DNA of 32,304 nt from Bacilli bacterium. Its GTDB lineage: Bacteria > Bacillota_I > Bacilli_A > RF39 > UBA660. Both the position numbers and the translations under genes were made by a program. The notes below the pieces were generated by a model. It had not been told where the DNA came from. It made no database searches and saw nothing but the letters and a program-made list of their open reading frames with translations. The stretch covers positions 1 through 32,304 of the forward strand of contig JAEDGC010000016.1 in NCBI GenBank assembly GCA_016297695.1, written 5' to 3'. Of this stretch, positions 1-6,751 are shown piece by piece; the stretch's first letter is position 1, and each line of letters starts with the position of its first letter.

Positions 1-87
1 ATATAATGAATTTATCAGAGAGATTTAATCAAATCTTATAGTCTTAATTTCGCATACGTGTATAGTTAAGGCTCCATTGAGGTTAAT

Positions 88-121
88 ACTCGCACACTTA
101 TATAGTGATTGCGAGTTTTTT
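88..121 (+). terminator. Rho-independent terminator of an upstream unit outside the window
   Basis: ACTCGCA (88-94) pairs with TGCGAGT, extended by CACT/AGTG around a TATAT loop with a 2-nt bulge, and a T-run follows. The stem of about 11 bp is strong. Nothing coding was seen on either strand in 1-87, so the terminated transcript could be a non-coding RNA or the 3' UTR of a gene beyond the window edge. A short inverted repeat, AGATTT/AAATCT, lies upstream at about 19-34. No RNA family was recognised. Confidence 0.8.
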
Positions 122-183
122 ATTTATATAAACAAGTTCATAGTATTTGATATTATGGGCTTTTTTCATTGTTTAAAGGAGGT

Positions 184-510
184 ATGAATATTTTGAAAAC
201 GACCATAGATATTTCCCTATTAATTAAAAGAAAAATTAAAAATAAAAATTGGAACTAGTAATTTAGATATTCAGTTCATTGAAGGACATATTATTAATAT
301 TAATAAAACAAATTTAAGTATTACAGAACCACATAAAATTATTGTTAATAATAAAGTTAATACATTAATCACTTATATTTATGATATTAGCAATAAAATA
401 TACTTTGCAATTATTTCAATAAATATATTAATTTTTCAAAATATGTAAAAAGTAATGCAATTTATATAAAAAATAGTATAATAGAAAGCATTGGAGTTGG
501 TATTTTATGA
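184..510 (+). pseudogene. Small gene of unknown function broken by two frameshifts, ATGA-overlapped with the next gene
   Basis: A perfect Shine-Dalgarno, AAAGGAGG (175-182), precedes an ATG at 184. That frame reads MNILKTTIDISLLIKRK and then hits TAG at 253. Protein-like sequence continues in a second frame (about 240-410, with IGTSNLDIQFIEGH and NLSITEPHKIIVNNK). It then returns to the first frame from about 412 (YFNKYINFSKYVKSN, ending IESIGVGIL) and stops at TGA 508-510. That TGA shares bases with the ATG of the HAD gene at 507. One reconstructed protein of about 108 residues, coupled to the HAD gene, explains all three segments. The family is not recognised. Both shifts lie in or near A/T runs, so base-calling error is a possible alternative. 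Confidence 0.5.
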
Positions 511-1226
511 GAAAATATGAAACACTTATTTTTGATTTAGATGATACATTAATAGATAATAACTTATCAATCAAATACGCATTTACTACTATAATTAATC
601 AATTAGAAATAGAATATAGTGATGATTTATTTTTTAAATGGAAAAAATTTGATACTGCTTATTGGCATACTTGGGAAAGTGGAAATATGATTATTCCTGA
701 TTCAATAAAAACACTTGAAGATAAAATAATATATTTAAGATCAAACAGATTTGTTATTTTCTTCAAAGAACTAAAAATTGATTTTAAAACAGCAGTAGCA
801 ATTAATGAATTGTATTGTAGTATGTTAGGAGTTAATATAGTAGAAATTGAAAATGCTTGTAAATTACTACAAGAACTTAATTCTGATTATGAGATTATTA
901 TTGCTACAAATGGTCCTAAAGAAGCTGCAATTAACAAATTAGAAAAGGCAAAACTAAAGTCATATATTTCATCAATTATTTGTTCAGAAGAAATTGGATT
1001 TTCAAAACCAATGCCAGAATTTTTTAATTTCTTATATGATAAAACACAAAATAAAGATAAAAATAAAATGTTATTAATTGGCGATTCATTAACAACTGAT
1101 ATATTAGGAGGAATGAATAATGGAATTGATACTTGTTGGTTCAATCCTAATAATAATTCCTTGCCAGAAGAATATTGTCCTACTATGACAATAAACAGAT
1201 TATTACAATTAAAGAAAAAAATATAG
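507..1226 (+). CDS. HAD-superfamily hydrolase, YjjG-like (probable nucleotidase)
   Basis: This 239-residue protein has all four HAD motifs. Motif I is D10-L-D12-D-T, with D10 as nucleophile and D12 as general acid. Motif II is A-T134-N-G, motif III is K167 in FSKPMP, and motif IV is G-D193-SLTTD198. The helical cap between residues 20 and 120 is the C1 type. The overall pattern fits the YjjG/YfnB branch, whose members dephosphorylate (often non-canonical) pyrimidine nucleotides; the substrate here is an inference. GGAG at 493-496 serves as ribosome binding site. The start overlaps the stop of the preceding broken gene, so translation was probably once coupled. A TATAAT at 477-482 inside that broken gene may give it its own transcript. 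Confidence 0.85.
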   Translation: MRKYETLIFDLDDTLIDNNLSIKYAFTTIINQLEIEYSDDLFFKWKKFDTAYWHTWESGNMIIPDSIKTLEDKIIYLRSNRFVIFFKELKIDFKTAVAINELYCSMLGVNIVEIENACKLLQELNSDYEIIIATNGPKEAAINKLEKAKLKSYISSIICSEEIGFSKPMPEFFNFLYDKTQNKDKNKMLLIGDSLTTDILGGMNNGIDTCWFNPNNNSLPEEYCPTMTINRLLQLKKKI

Positions 1227-1273
1227 CATATAGAAATCCATCCTTCCTACATGCTTTTTTATTTTTGTAATAT

Positions 1274-1484
1274 TTACCAATTATGACTTTCATCAATTCC
1301 ATATTTATTTCGATTTTCACTATATATGACTTTAAAGTCTATTCCATGAAGTATTTTTACATATGTTTCTTAATAAACTTTGAAAGATTATAATATATCA
1401 AAATGTTAATAACTTTATTCAATCTCTAGTATTCACAAAATCATTGCCTAACAAAATTTTCTTGTATTATTCTAAAAAATACTT
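1274..1484 (-). pseudogene. Heavily decayed remnant of an unknown minus-strand gene
   Basis: On the minus strand, three frames in succession give protein-like sequence. From 1484: KYFLE, a TAA at 1467-1469, then YKKILLGNDFVNTRD and a stop. In the next frame: LNKVINILIYYNLSKFIKK. In the third, from 1369 down to a TAA at 1274-1276: ETYVKILHGIDFKVIYSENR and then NKYGIDESHNW. The stacking and the Gly/Asp/Asn/Trp-rich composition suggest one former coding sequence with at least two frameshifts and a nonsense codon. The 5' part is missing. The promoter of the plus-strand glycosylase gene now lies over its upstream end. No family was recognised. Confidence 0.4.
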
Positions 1485-1489
1485 ATAAT
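1462..1489 (+). promoter_or_regulatory. Promoter directing a possibly leaderless transcript
   Basis: TTGTAT (1462-1467), a 16-nt spacer and a perfect TATAAT (1484-1489). The predicted start of transcription, about 7 nt further on, coincides with the first ATG at 1495. No Shine-Dalgarno precedes any of the three nearby ATGs (1495, 1498, 1504). Confidence 0.5.
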
Positions 1490-1494
1490 AATAA

Positions 1495-1983
1495 ATGATG
1501 TTTATGAAAGTAATCCATAATTTAAAACCAATTTATGATAAAAATTCTAAAGTTCTTATATTAGGTAGTATGCCTAGCGTTATTTCAAGGAAAAATCAAT
1601 TTTACTATGCAAATAAAACAAATCGATTTTGGAAAATATTAGAAGAAATATATCATGTGAAATTAGAAAACATTCAATCAAAAACAAACTTTTTATTAGA
1701 AAATAAAATTGCTTTATGGGATGTTATAAAATCATGTGATATAAAAGGATCTAGCGATTCATCAATCAAAAATATAAAAATAAATGATATTGATTTTATA
1801 TTAAAAAAATGCAATATCAAATATATTTTTTGTACGGGAAAAAAAGCATTTGATTTATTTAATAAAAATTTCAAGACTAATATTCCTGTGATTTATTTAC
1901 CAAGTCCTTCTAGTGCAAACGCTAAAATGACTTTAGAAGATTTAATTAATATTTATAAAAAAATACCCGAAGTATTAATTTGA
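1495..1983 (+). CDS. DNA-deoxyinosine glycosylase (uracil-DNA glycosylase superfamily, HDG/family 6 type)
   Basis: This protein of up to 162 residues is probably a base-excision repair enzyme that removes hypoxanthine (deaminated adenine) from DNA. Motif 1 is LILGSMPS (residues 21-28), followed by YYANKTNRFW (37-46), which binds the base and DNA. The family-typical IALWDVIKSCDIKGSSDSSI lies at about 72-91. The C-terminal loop is LPSPSSANA (135-143). Length and motif order match the family. The start is uncertain among ATGs at 1495, 1498 and 1504; no ribosome binding site is visible and the -10 box is only 5 nt upstream of 1495, so translation may be leaderless. TGA is the stop codon, and the terminator overlaps the gene end. 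Confidence 0.85.
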   Translation: MMFMKVIHNLKPIYDKNSKVLILGSMPSVISRKNQFYYANKTNRFWKILEEIYHVKLENIQSKTNFLLENKIALWDVIKSCDIKGSSDSSIKNIKINDIDFILKKCNIKYIFCTGKKAFDLFNKNFKTNIPVIYLPSPSSANAKMTLEDLINIYKKIPEVLI

Positions 1984-2000
1984 ATTTCGAGTATTTTTTT
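1961..2000 (+). terminator. Terminator overlapping the end of the glycosylase gene
   Basis: ATACCCGAA (1963-1971) pairs with TTCGAGTAT (1986-1994) with one C-A mismatch, followed by seven T. The stop codon at 1981-1983 lies in the loop. An A-run on the left arm means it could also act on transcripts from the minus-strand XRE remnant. Confidence 0.65.
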
Positions 2001-2020
2001 CTATACTAGTGTATTTTTCA

Positions 2021-2595
2021 TTATTTTATTTGATATAATTTTTTATAAACATATCCATTAACTTCTAGTTTATTAGATTTAAATAGTGTCTTTAAACGGA
2101 TAACTTGCATTGTTCCCTTTTTCATTGTAACGATAAACTGGTTATCTTTTTCTTCAACTAAGAATAATGAATACACACCATTTTCAATAAAATCTTCTAA
2201 TTCTGGGGAATATGAAGCTTAAACCAAAATATATTTTTCTTCCAATTCCATTTTTTCTTTTTTAATAATGTATATATACTTATTGAATTAGCAAATCTTT
2301 TAATTATTACTGTTTCTTCTTTAGTTCTTGCTTTTCCTTCTTTTTTTATTCCTTCTAATGAATATTTTTCTTCAAATACAACATCTCCTAATGTTTGTTT
2401 TTTATAGTCTAATAATTCATCTATAGAAATATTAAATAATGTTGCTATTGCCTTTAAGTTCTCTATATCTGGCAAGCCTAAATCTCGTTCCCATTTTGTA
2501 ACTGCTTGTCTTGATACTCCTAACTTTTCAGCCAATTGTTCTTGTGAAATATTAGTTTTCTTTCTTAAATCTTTGATTTTTTCTCCTAATGTCAT
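2021..2595 (-). pseudogene. XRE-family transcriptional regulator, broken by a frameshift and an in-frame stop
   Basis: The start is the ATG at 2595 with a perfect AAAGGAGG upstream. The helix-turn-helix domain is intact: MTLGEKIKDLRKK, then ISQEQLAEKLGVSRQAVTKWE and IENLKAIATLFNISIDELLDY. After about residue 100 the first frame runs into a nonsense tail ending at 2197. The family-like C-terminal region continues in another frame: EKMELEEKYILV, a TAA, ASYSPELEDFIENGVYSLF, VEEKDNQFIVTMKKGT and VNGYVYKKLYQIK, ending at a TAA at 2021-2023. Restoring one A in the A-run near 2250-2265 rejoins the frames, but the TAA between the V and A residues remains. Two lesions argue for true decay. A shortened DNA-binding protein could still be made. 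Confidence 0.7.
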
Positions 2596-2628
2596 ATAAT
2601 TGCCTCCTTTGACAAAAAAATCATAACA

Positions 2629-2655
2629 ATTATATGAATTATTTAATAGCAACAA
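2629..2655 (-). promoter_or_regulatory. Possible promoter of the XRE regulator remnant
   Basis: On the minus strand, TTGTTG (complement of 2650-2655) and TATAAT (complement of 2629-2634) are separated by 15 nt, shorter than ideal. They lie about 35 nt upstream of the start codon. Confidence 0.3.
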
Positions 2656-2696
2656 TAGTTTACATTTGTATTATATAAGTAATTTTGTGTTTAAAA

Positions 2697-2972
2697 TTAT
2701 TTAATTTTTTTATTTAAATACATATTTTTAAATTTTAGTATACTCATAACAAACATAAATAAAGCAAATAAAATTATAATAATTCCACCTATAATACTAT
2801 TTTTTAATATTGTTATTCCCATAAATAATATTAACCCGATAACTGCAATAAAAAATAATGATATTAAAAATATTAATAAATACCTAAGAAATTTAGGAAT
2901 TTTTTTACTTTTACTTGCTTCGACACTTCCTTCTAAAACTAAATCTATTATTATTTCAAGCAATAAATCCAT
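2697..2972 (-). CDS. Small two-TM membrane protein of unknown function
   Basis: This 91-residue protein begins with an amphipathic helix and a short polar stretch (EASKSKKIPK, residues 19-28). Two hydrophobic segments follow at about 30-53 and 59-80, then a basic tail. Both ends are predicted to face the cytoplasm. The ribosome binding site is GGAGTG, 8 nt upstream of the ATG. Similar short two-TM proteins with a SKSKK(I/V)PK segment are familiar in Firmicutes, but no function can be assigned. A candidate -10 (TATAAT, complement of 2992-2997) lies just upstream, close behind the terminator of the HExxH gene. Confidence 0.6.
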   Translation of the reverse strand: MDLLLEIIIDLVLEGSVEASKSKKIPKFLRYLLIFLISLFFIAVIGLILFMGITILKNSIIGGIIIILFALFMFVMSILKFKNMYLNKKIK

Positions 2973-3000
2973 TCAAATCACTCCATATATAATTATACAT

Positions 3001-3024
3001 AAAAAAATGTATATTACTATACAT
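3001..3024 (-). terminator. Terminator of the HExxH-protein gene
   Basis: ATGTATA (3007-3013) and TATACAT (3018-3024) form a 7-bp hairpin with a 4-nt loop. On the minus strand it is followed by a run of seven T (A-run 3001-3007). A third ATACAT at 2995-3000 repeats the arm, so the site holds alternating ATACAT/ATGTAT/ATACAT and might also be bound by a protein. Confidence 0.65.
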
Positions 3025-3039
3025 TAAATCAGCTTACAA

Positions 3040-3855
3040 TTAAAGTACGCAATTCTTATGTAAATATTTAACTTTATGGTATAAATCACTATTTATATTA
3101 TATTCTTGATATGTAATTTCAGATTTTTTTTGAATTACACCATCTTCTAATTTATATTCTACTTTTAATTGTGGATATTCTTCTAACCATTCTGGATGGT
3201 ATTTAATAGCCACATCAAAAGCCTCATCTAAAGTCAAATAATAAGAATTAAATGTACCGCAATATGTTAAATTTCTTTTTTTATTTTTTCTTTTAACTAA
3301 TGCATCAAAATAATCTTTCAAATATTTAGTTTCATTAGGTAAATCAATATTATTTTCCTGAAAAAATTCTATTGTTAATAGTATAGCATTTAACTCAGCA
3401 TCTATTTCTTTACTATGGTTTTCATAATTTATTGTATAATAACTATACGTTTTATTTTCAACATAACCATAAAATTGTTTATTTTCAATTTGTTGATATT
3501 TATTTAATAAAGTATCCTTAATATAGCAAATTATATTAGGAGTTGCTACACCAGTTTCAATTTGTATATTTTGTTGTATATGTGATAATTCATGAAAAAG
3601 AAAAATCAAAAAAAGCTTATTTCCATTCATTAATTCTTTTATCACTTCTTTATTAAATATAATTTTATCATTACCCTTAGCTAATCCGATATAAGGTAAA
3701 TTTTCTTGGACTGAACATATAGGAAAATAATTTCTTTTTTGACATAAATCAGTCATATAATCTTCTACATATTTAATAATTTTTTCTTCAAATTCCATAT
3801 ATGATCCCGTAAATCTTTTTTCCATTGCATCAACTAACGCTTCACACTTTAACAT
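3040..3855 (-). CDS. Unrecognised protein with a metallopeptidase-like HExxH motif
   Basis: This 271-residue protein has no signal peptide or membrane segment. FHELSH (H88-E89-x-x-H92) sits in a hydrophobic helix (LFLIFLFHELSHIQQN), as in zincin metallopeptidases. About 60 residues later, NHSKEIDAELNA (E150, E154) offers a glutamate suitable as third zinc ligand, and the spacing fits gluzincin-like folds. Before it, KIIFNKEVIKEL resembles the strand and helix that precede HExxH in minimal metalloproteases. The C-terminal 100 residues are charged and match nothing known to me. The ribosome binding site is AAGGGGAG, about 8 nt before the ATG. The gene has its own promoter and terminator. A non-catalytic role is possible. 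Confidence 0.55.
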   Translation of the reverse strand: MLKCEALVDAMEKRFTGSYMEFEEKIIKYVEDYMTDLCQKRNYFPICSVQENLPYIGLAKGNDKIIFNKEVIKELMNGNKLFLIFLFHELSHIQQNIQIETGVATPNIICYIKDTLLNKYQQIENKQFYGYVENKTYSYYTINYENHSKEIDAELNAILLTIEFFQENNIDLPNETKYLKDYFDALVKRKNKKRNLTYCGTFNSYYLTLDEAFDVAIKYHPEWLEEYPQLKVEYKLEDGVIQKKSEITYQEYNINSDLYHKVKYLHKNCVL

Positions 3856-3882
3856 ATAAAACTCCCCTTAAAAATTGTTTAT

Positions 3883-3911
3883 ATTATATCTAAAAAACTT
3901 TTTTTATGCAA
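3883..3911 (-). promoter_or_regulatory. Promoter of the HExxH-protein gene
   Basis: On the minus strand, TTGCAT (complement of 3906-3911), a 17-nt spacer and a perfect TATAAT (complement of 3883-3888) lie 28 nt upstream of the start codon. Confidence 0.55.
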
Positions 3912-3918
3912 CTATTTC

Positions 3919-4800
3919 TTAAGCTTTAAAAACCGCTTGTCTTAAATGATTACTTTTCGTTCTTTCTAAATAGGCAATTTTACATCTTAATTTTGGCTTT
4001 ATATATTTTACTTTACTGTCTTCATAATCTTTAAAAGGGCTTTTTGTTTGAATAGTTTCGAGTATTATTTTTTTATAAACGTTATTCTTTTTGCCAATCA
4101 TAACTTTTCCAACAAAATAAAAATTGTCATTTCTAAATTCTCCTAAATAAACTCTAATCATTGATTGTTTTTTATCGTCATAATAACCACCAATATAAAA
4201 TTCTTCTACTTTTAAATTTTTTATTTTAATCCAATCTTTACTGCGGGTATTTATTTGATAAATCGAATTGATTTTCTTAGCAACAATTCCTTCTAAATTT
4301 AATTTTTTAACTTTTTTAAATAATTCTTTTCCATTATTTAATACATATTTAGTTTTTATAAAATATTCACTGTCTTCAATTTTGCTTAAAATATTTTTCC
4401 TTTCCAATAGAGGTAAATCTATAAGACTTTTATTTTTATATATACAATCGAATGCTATAAAACATACTGGATTTTCTTTTGAAAAATGATTTATTTTTAT
4501 TTTGTTTTTCAAATGACTTCTTTCTTGCAATTTTGAAAAATTAGGTTTATCTTTGTCAAATAAGACAATTTCTCCATCAAATATCATATTATCTTTCACT
4601 AAAGATTTTATCGCTATTAATTCAGGATAAAGATGTGTTATATTTACACCACGTCTACTATAAATTATAAAGGTATTTGGTCCTACATGAATAGTTGCTC
4701 GAAGTCCATCAAACTTTAATTCAAATAAATAATCTGGTGAGTTAAAAGGATTTTCTATTTCAGATAATAACATTGGACCAAAAAAACTTTTAAACTTCAT
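3919..4800 (-). CDS. ATP-dependent DNA ligase, LigD-type ligase domain only
   Basis: This 293-residue ligase seals double-strand breaks in non-homologous end joining. Motif I is E27-L-K29-F-D-G, with K29 as the lysine that is adenylated. SRRG lies at 48-51, motif III FDGEIVL at 74-80, motif IV EGIVAKK at 170-176 and motif V WIKIKN at 190-195. An OB-fold domain occupies about 198-293 (FYIGGYYDD, then IRVYLGEF and FVGKVMIG). The polymerase and 3'-phosphoesterase domains of large LigD proteins are absent. The start is 1 nt after the Ku stop, so the two genes are co-transcribed and probably translated together. No terminator is obvious behind it. Confidence 0.9.
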   Translation of the reverse strand: MKFKSFFGPMLLSEIENPFNSPDYLFELKFDGLRATIHVGPNTFIIYSRRGVNITHLYPELIAIKSLVKDNMIFDGEIVLFDKDKPNFSKLQERSHLKNKIKINHFSKENPVCFIAFDCIYKNKSLIDLPLLERKNILSKIEDSEYFIKTKYVLNNGKELFKKVKKLNLEGIVAKKINSIYQINTRSKDWIKIKNLKVEEFYIGGYYDDKKQSMIRVYLGEFRNDNFYFVGKVMIGKKNNVYKKIILETIQTKSPFKDYEDSKVKYIKPKLRCKIAYLERTKSNHLRQAVFKA

Positions 4801-4801
4801 C

Positions 4802-5545
4802 CTAAACCTCTAAACTCTTTTGTAAAGAAGTAACTAAATCTTTAATGGATGCTTTTTTCTTTTTAGTCTTTTTAGGTATTTCTTGACCATTTATTTTATC
4901 ATTTATTGCATCTTTAATTTGTTTTTGATAATCATCTTGATATTCATTTGGTGTAAAATGTCCAGATAAATGTTCTATAAGTTTCATAGCTAAGTCTAAT
5001 TCTTTTTTACTAAATTTTGCTTCAATGGTTGTTGCTGGAACATTTATTTCTTCCTCAAAATATATTGTCGACATCAAAATATTTCCTTCAAAATATTTTA
5101 ATAAAACATAATAGAATTTTGTCCCAATAGTAGTCTTTGCAACTGCAACTTTTTTTGATTTTTTTAATGCTTCTAAAAACAAAGAATATGCTTTTGATTT
5201 TTTTGAGGTTGTCAAAATATAACTTTTTTCATAATAATAAGAATCTATTTCGTTTTCTGGAACAAACGAAACTATTTCTATAGAATCTTTTAAATCTACC
5301 TGCATATTAGATAACTCTTCTTTTGTAAAAGTAATATATTCTCCTTTTTCATATTCGTATCCTTTTACTAATTCTGATTCTTTAACTATTTTTTTACAAT
5401 GGTCACAGTATTTTTGATAATGAATTCTATTTAAACATTTTTTATGTAATTGATTAAAAGTAGTATCGTTATTTTTTATTACTGGATTGTATACAATTGG
5501 AATATTTACTAATCCAAAAGAAATTGCACTGTGTAAATTTGCCAT
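4802..5545 (-). CDS. ku: Ku protein (bacterial NHEJ end-binding factor)
   Basis: This 247-residue protein probably forms a homodimeric ring on broken DNA ends and recruits the ligase encoded 1 nt downstream. The N-terminus MANLHSAISFGLVNIPIVYNP is typical. A CxxC pair (YCDHCKK) lies in the first beta domain. The core EYITFTKEEL and IEIVSFVPENEIDSYYYEKSY match the bacterial Ku ring, and the C-terminus is short and lysine-rich (PKKTKKKKASIKDL). I chose the ATG at 5545, which has GGTGAT upstream; an in-frame TTG at 5572 would add nine non-homologous residues. The promoter is not clear in the AT-rich gap behind it. Confidence 0.92.
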   Translation of the reverse strand: MANLHSAISFGLVNIPIVYNPVIKNNDTTFNQLHKKCLNRIHYQKYCDHCKKIVKESELVKGYEYEKGEYITFTKEELSNMQVDLKDSIEIVSFVPENEIDSYYYEKSYILTTSKKSKAYSLFLEALKKSKKVAVAKTTIGTKFYYVLLKYFEGNILMSTIYFEEEINVPATTIEAKFSKKELDLAMKLIEHLSGHFTPNEYQDDYQKQIKDAINDKINGQEIPKKTKKKKASIKDLVTSLQKSLEV

Positions 5546-5683
5546 AATATCACCAATATCATTATGTGACAAACCTAAAATCTTTATTCATTTACTTTAA
5601 ACAATTTCTTAATATTCTTAATATTATTAATTTTATTTTATATATTAAGAAAAATTAAATACTATGCGAAGATAATATTAACG

Positions 5684-5709
5684 CAAAAAAACTTACTTTA
5701 TTCGTAAGT
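5684..5709 (-). terminator. Terminator of the thioredoxin/cysteine desulfurase operon
   Basis: On the minus strand, ACTTAC...GTAAGT (5704-5709 with 5691-5696) forms a 6-bp hairpin followed by seven T (A-run 5684-5690). The stop codon of the deformylase gene (5693-5695) lies inside the stem. Confidence 0.75.
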
Positions 5710-6328
5710 GTTTTTGTATTATTTTTTCTTCAAAATCTCCTGTTTTAGAAATAATATTATAATCATGACTTTGTCTAAATATTTTTCTTTCATCTGCGGG
5801 CATATTTAATAGTTCAATAGATTTATCCATATGTAATATTCCGTCTAAATGATCCATTTCATGAGATAAAACTGTAGACTCAAACCCTTCAAAAGTATTT
5901 ACATGTTTTTCTCCATAAATATTATAATATTCTACAACAATTTTATATGGTCTTCTTACAAGACCCATATTATCAAGACAACTTGCACACGCTTCCCAGT
6001 ATTCAGTAATACCTTCTTTAAAAATTATTACAGGATTTATTAGAACTCTTTCTTCATAAAAATTTTGTTCTTCTTCTGTTGCAATATTTTTTTGCATTTT
6101 TCTAGCAATATTTAAATTTGTATTCTTTATATAAACTATTCTTTTAGGAATTTTTAATTGTATAGCAGCCATTGCAAATACATCATTATTTTTACAATAA
6201 CTTTTTAATATATCAATATCATTTTTTTAATTTTCATCATTAAAATCTACTTTTTTAGATATTTGTCTTAGATAGTTTTCATCGTCATTTATAGTTACAA
6301 TTTTTGTATAATCTAGTGGTCTAATCAT
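5693..6328 (-). pseudogene. Peptide deformylase interrupted by an in-frame TAA
   Basis: Read from the ATG at 6328, 8 nt after the previous gene, the frame gives MIRPLDYTKIVTINDDENYL, RQISKKVDFNDEN and then TAA at 6227-6229. It continues without any shift as KNDIDILKSYCKNNDVFAMAAIQ. Intact, it would have about 211 codons. Motif 1 is AMAAIQ (residues 52-57; GxGxAAxQ in the family). Motif 2 is EACAS (C114; EGCLS in the family), and motif 3 is H156-E-x-x-H160-LDG. Deformylase removes formyl from nascent protein N-termini; metal ligands C114, H156 and H160 are all present. Restarting at the ATG at 6172 would give 159 residues without the N-terminal region and has no ribosome binding site. The variant motifs suggest a divergent second deformylase rather than the essential one. 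Confidence 0.7.
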
Positions 6329-6336
6329 TTTTTCAT

Positions 6337-6726
6337 CTACTTATAATTATAATCCCAGAAACTTAATTTACCCACAGCATTTATAGGTTTAATTTTTTTA
6401 ACATTTTCTAATTTAAAACCATAACCATTCCAATCTATATTTTCTATTATATTAGAATAAACTAGTTGATTTTTTTGTTTTAGCATTTTTCTTGCCTCAT
6501 CATCTATTAAAATACAGTCTGTAATAGTACATTTGGCAATAATACATCCACTAGGATATTCTAAATTTAAGTGTTCATATTTTTTCATTGCTTCTTTATC
6601 AATACCTTTTCCCGCATGTATTAAAATATCTCCGCGATATTTTGTTTTCCAAGTTCTAAATTCATATTCTTTATAACCTTCAGCTATTAATGTAGCATAT
6701 GGTTGTTTTATTGTTAATACTTTCAT
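6337..6726 (-). CDS. ASCH-domain protein (putative RNA-binding)
   Basis: This 129-residue protein begins MKVLTIKQPYATLIAEGYKE, then FRTWKTKYRGDILIHAGKG. This is the ASCH beta-barrel signature, including the GxKxxE-like segment (GYKEYEFR) and the RGDILIHA strand. ASCH proteins belong to the PUA-like fold; some bind RNA, and one group (YqfB) has amidohydrolase activity on N4-acetylcytidine, but this protein is longer than YqfB. I chose the ATG at 6726 (AGGAA about 11 nt upstream) over an in-frame TTG at 6759 that overlaps the desulfurase gene. It lies in an operon with cysteine desulfurase and the broken deformylase. The exact role is unknown. Confidence 0.75.
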   Translation of the reverse strand: MKVLTIKQPYATLIAEGYKEYEFRTWKTKYRGDILIHAGKGIDKEAMKKYEHLNLEYPSGCIIAKCTITDCILIDDEARKMLKQKNQLVYSNIIENIDWNGYGFKLENVKKIKPINAVGKLSFWDYNYK

Positions 6727-6751
6727 ATTAATATCATTCCTATTAAACTTA

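Noticed and set aside
1225..1260. Terminator behind the HAD gene (AGCAT/ATGCT before a T-run)
   Set aside because: The 5-bp stem with a loop of about 21 nt is too weak to claim, although no better terminator is seen there.
2197..2595. Programmed frameshifting as an explanation for the XRE gene
   Set aside because: A second lesion, an in-frame TAA in the downstream frame, would still block the product, so decay is simpler.
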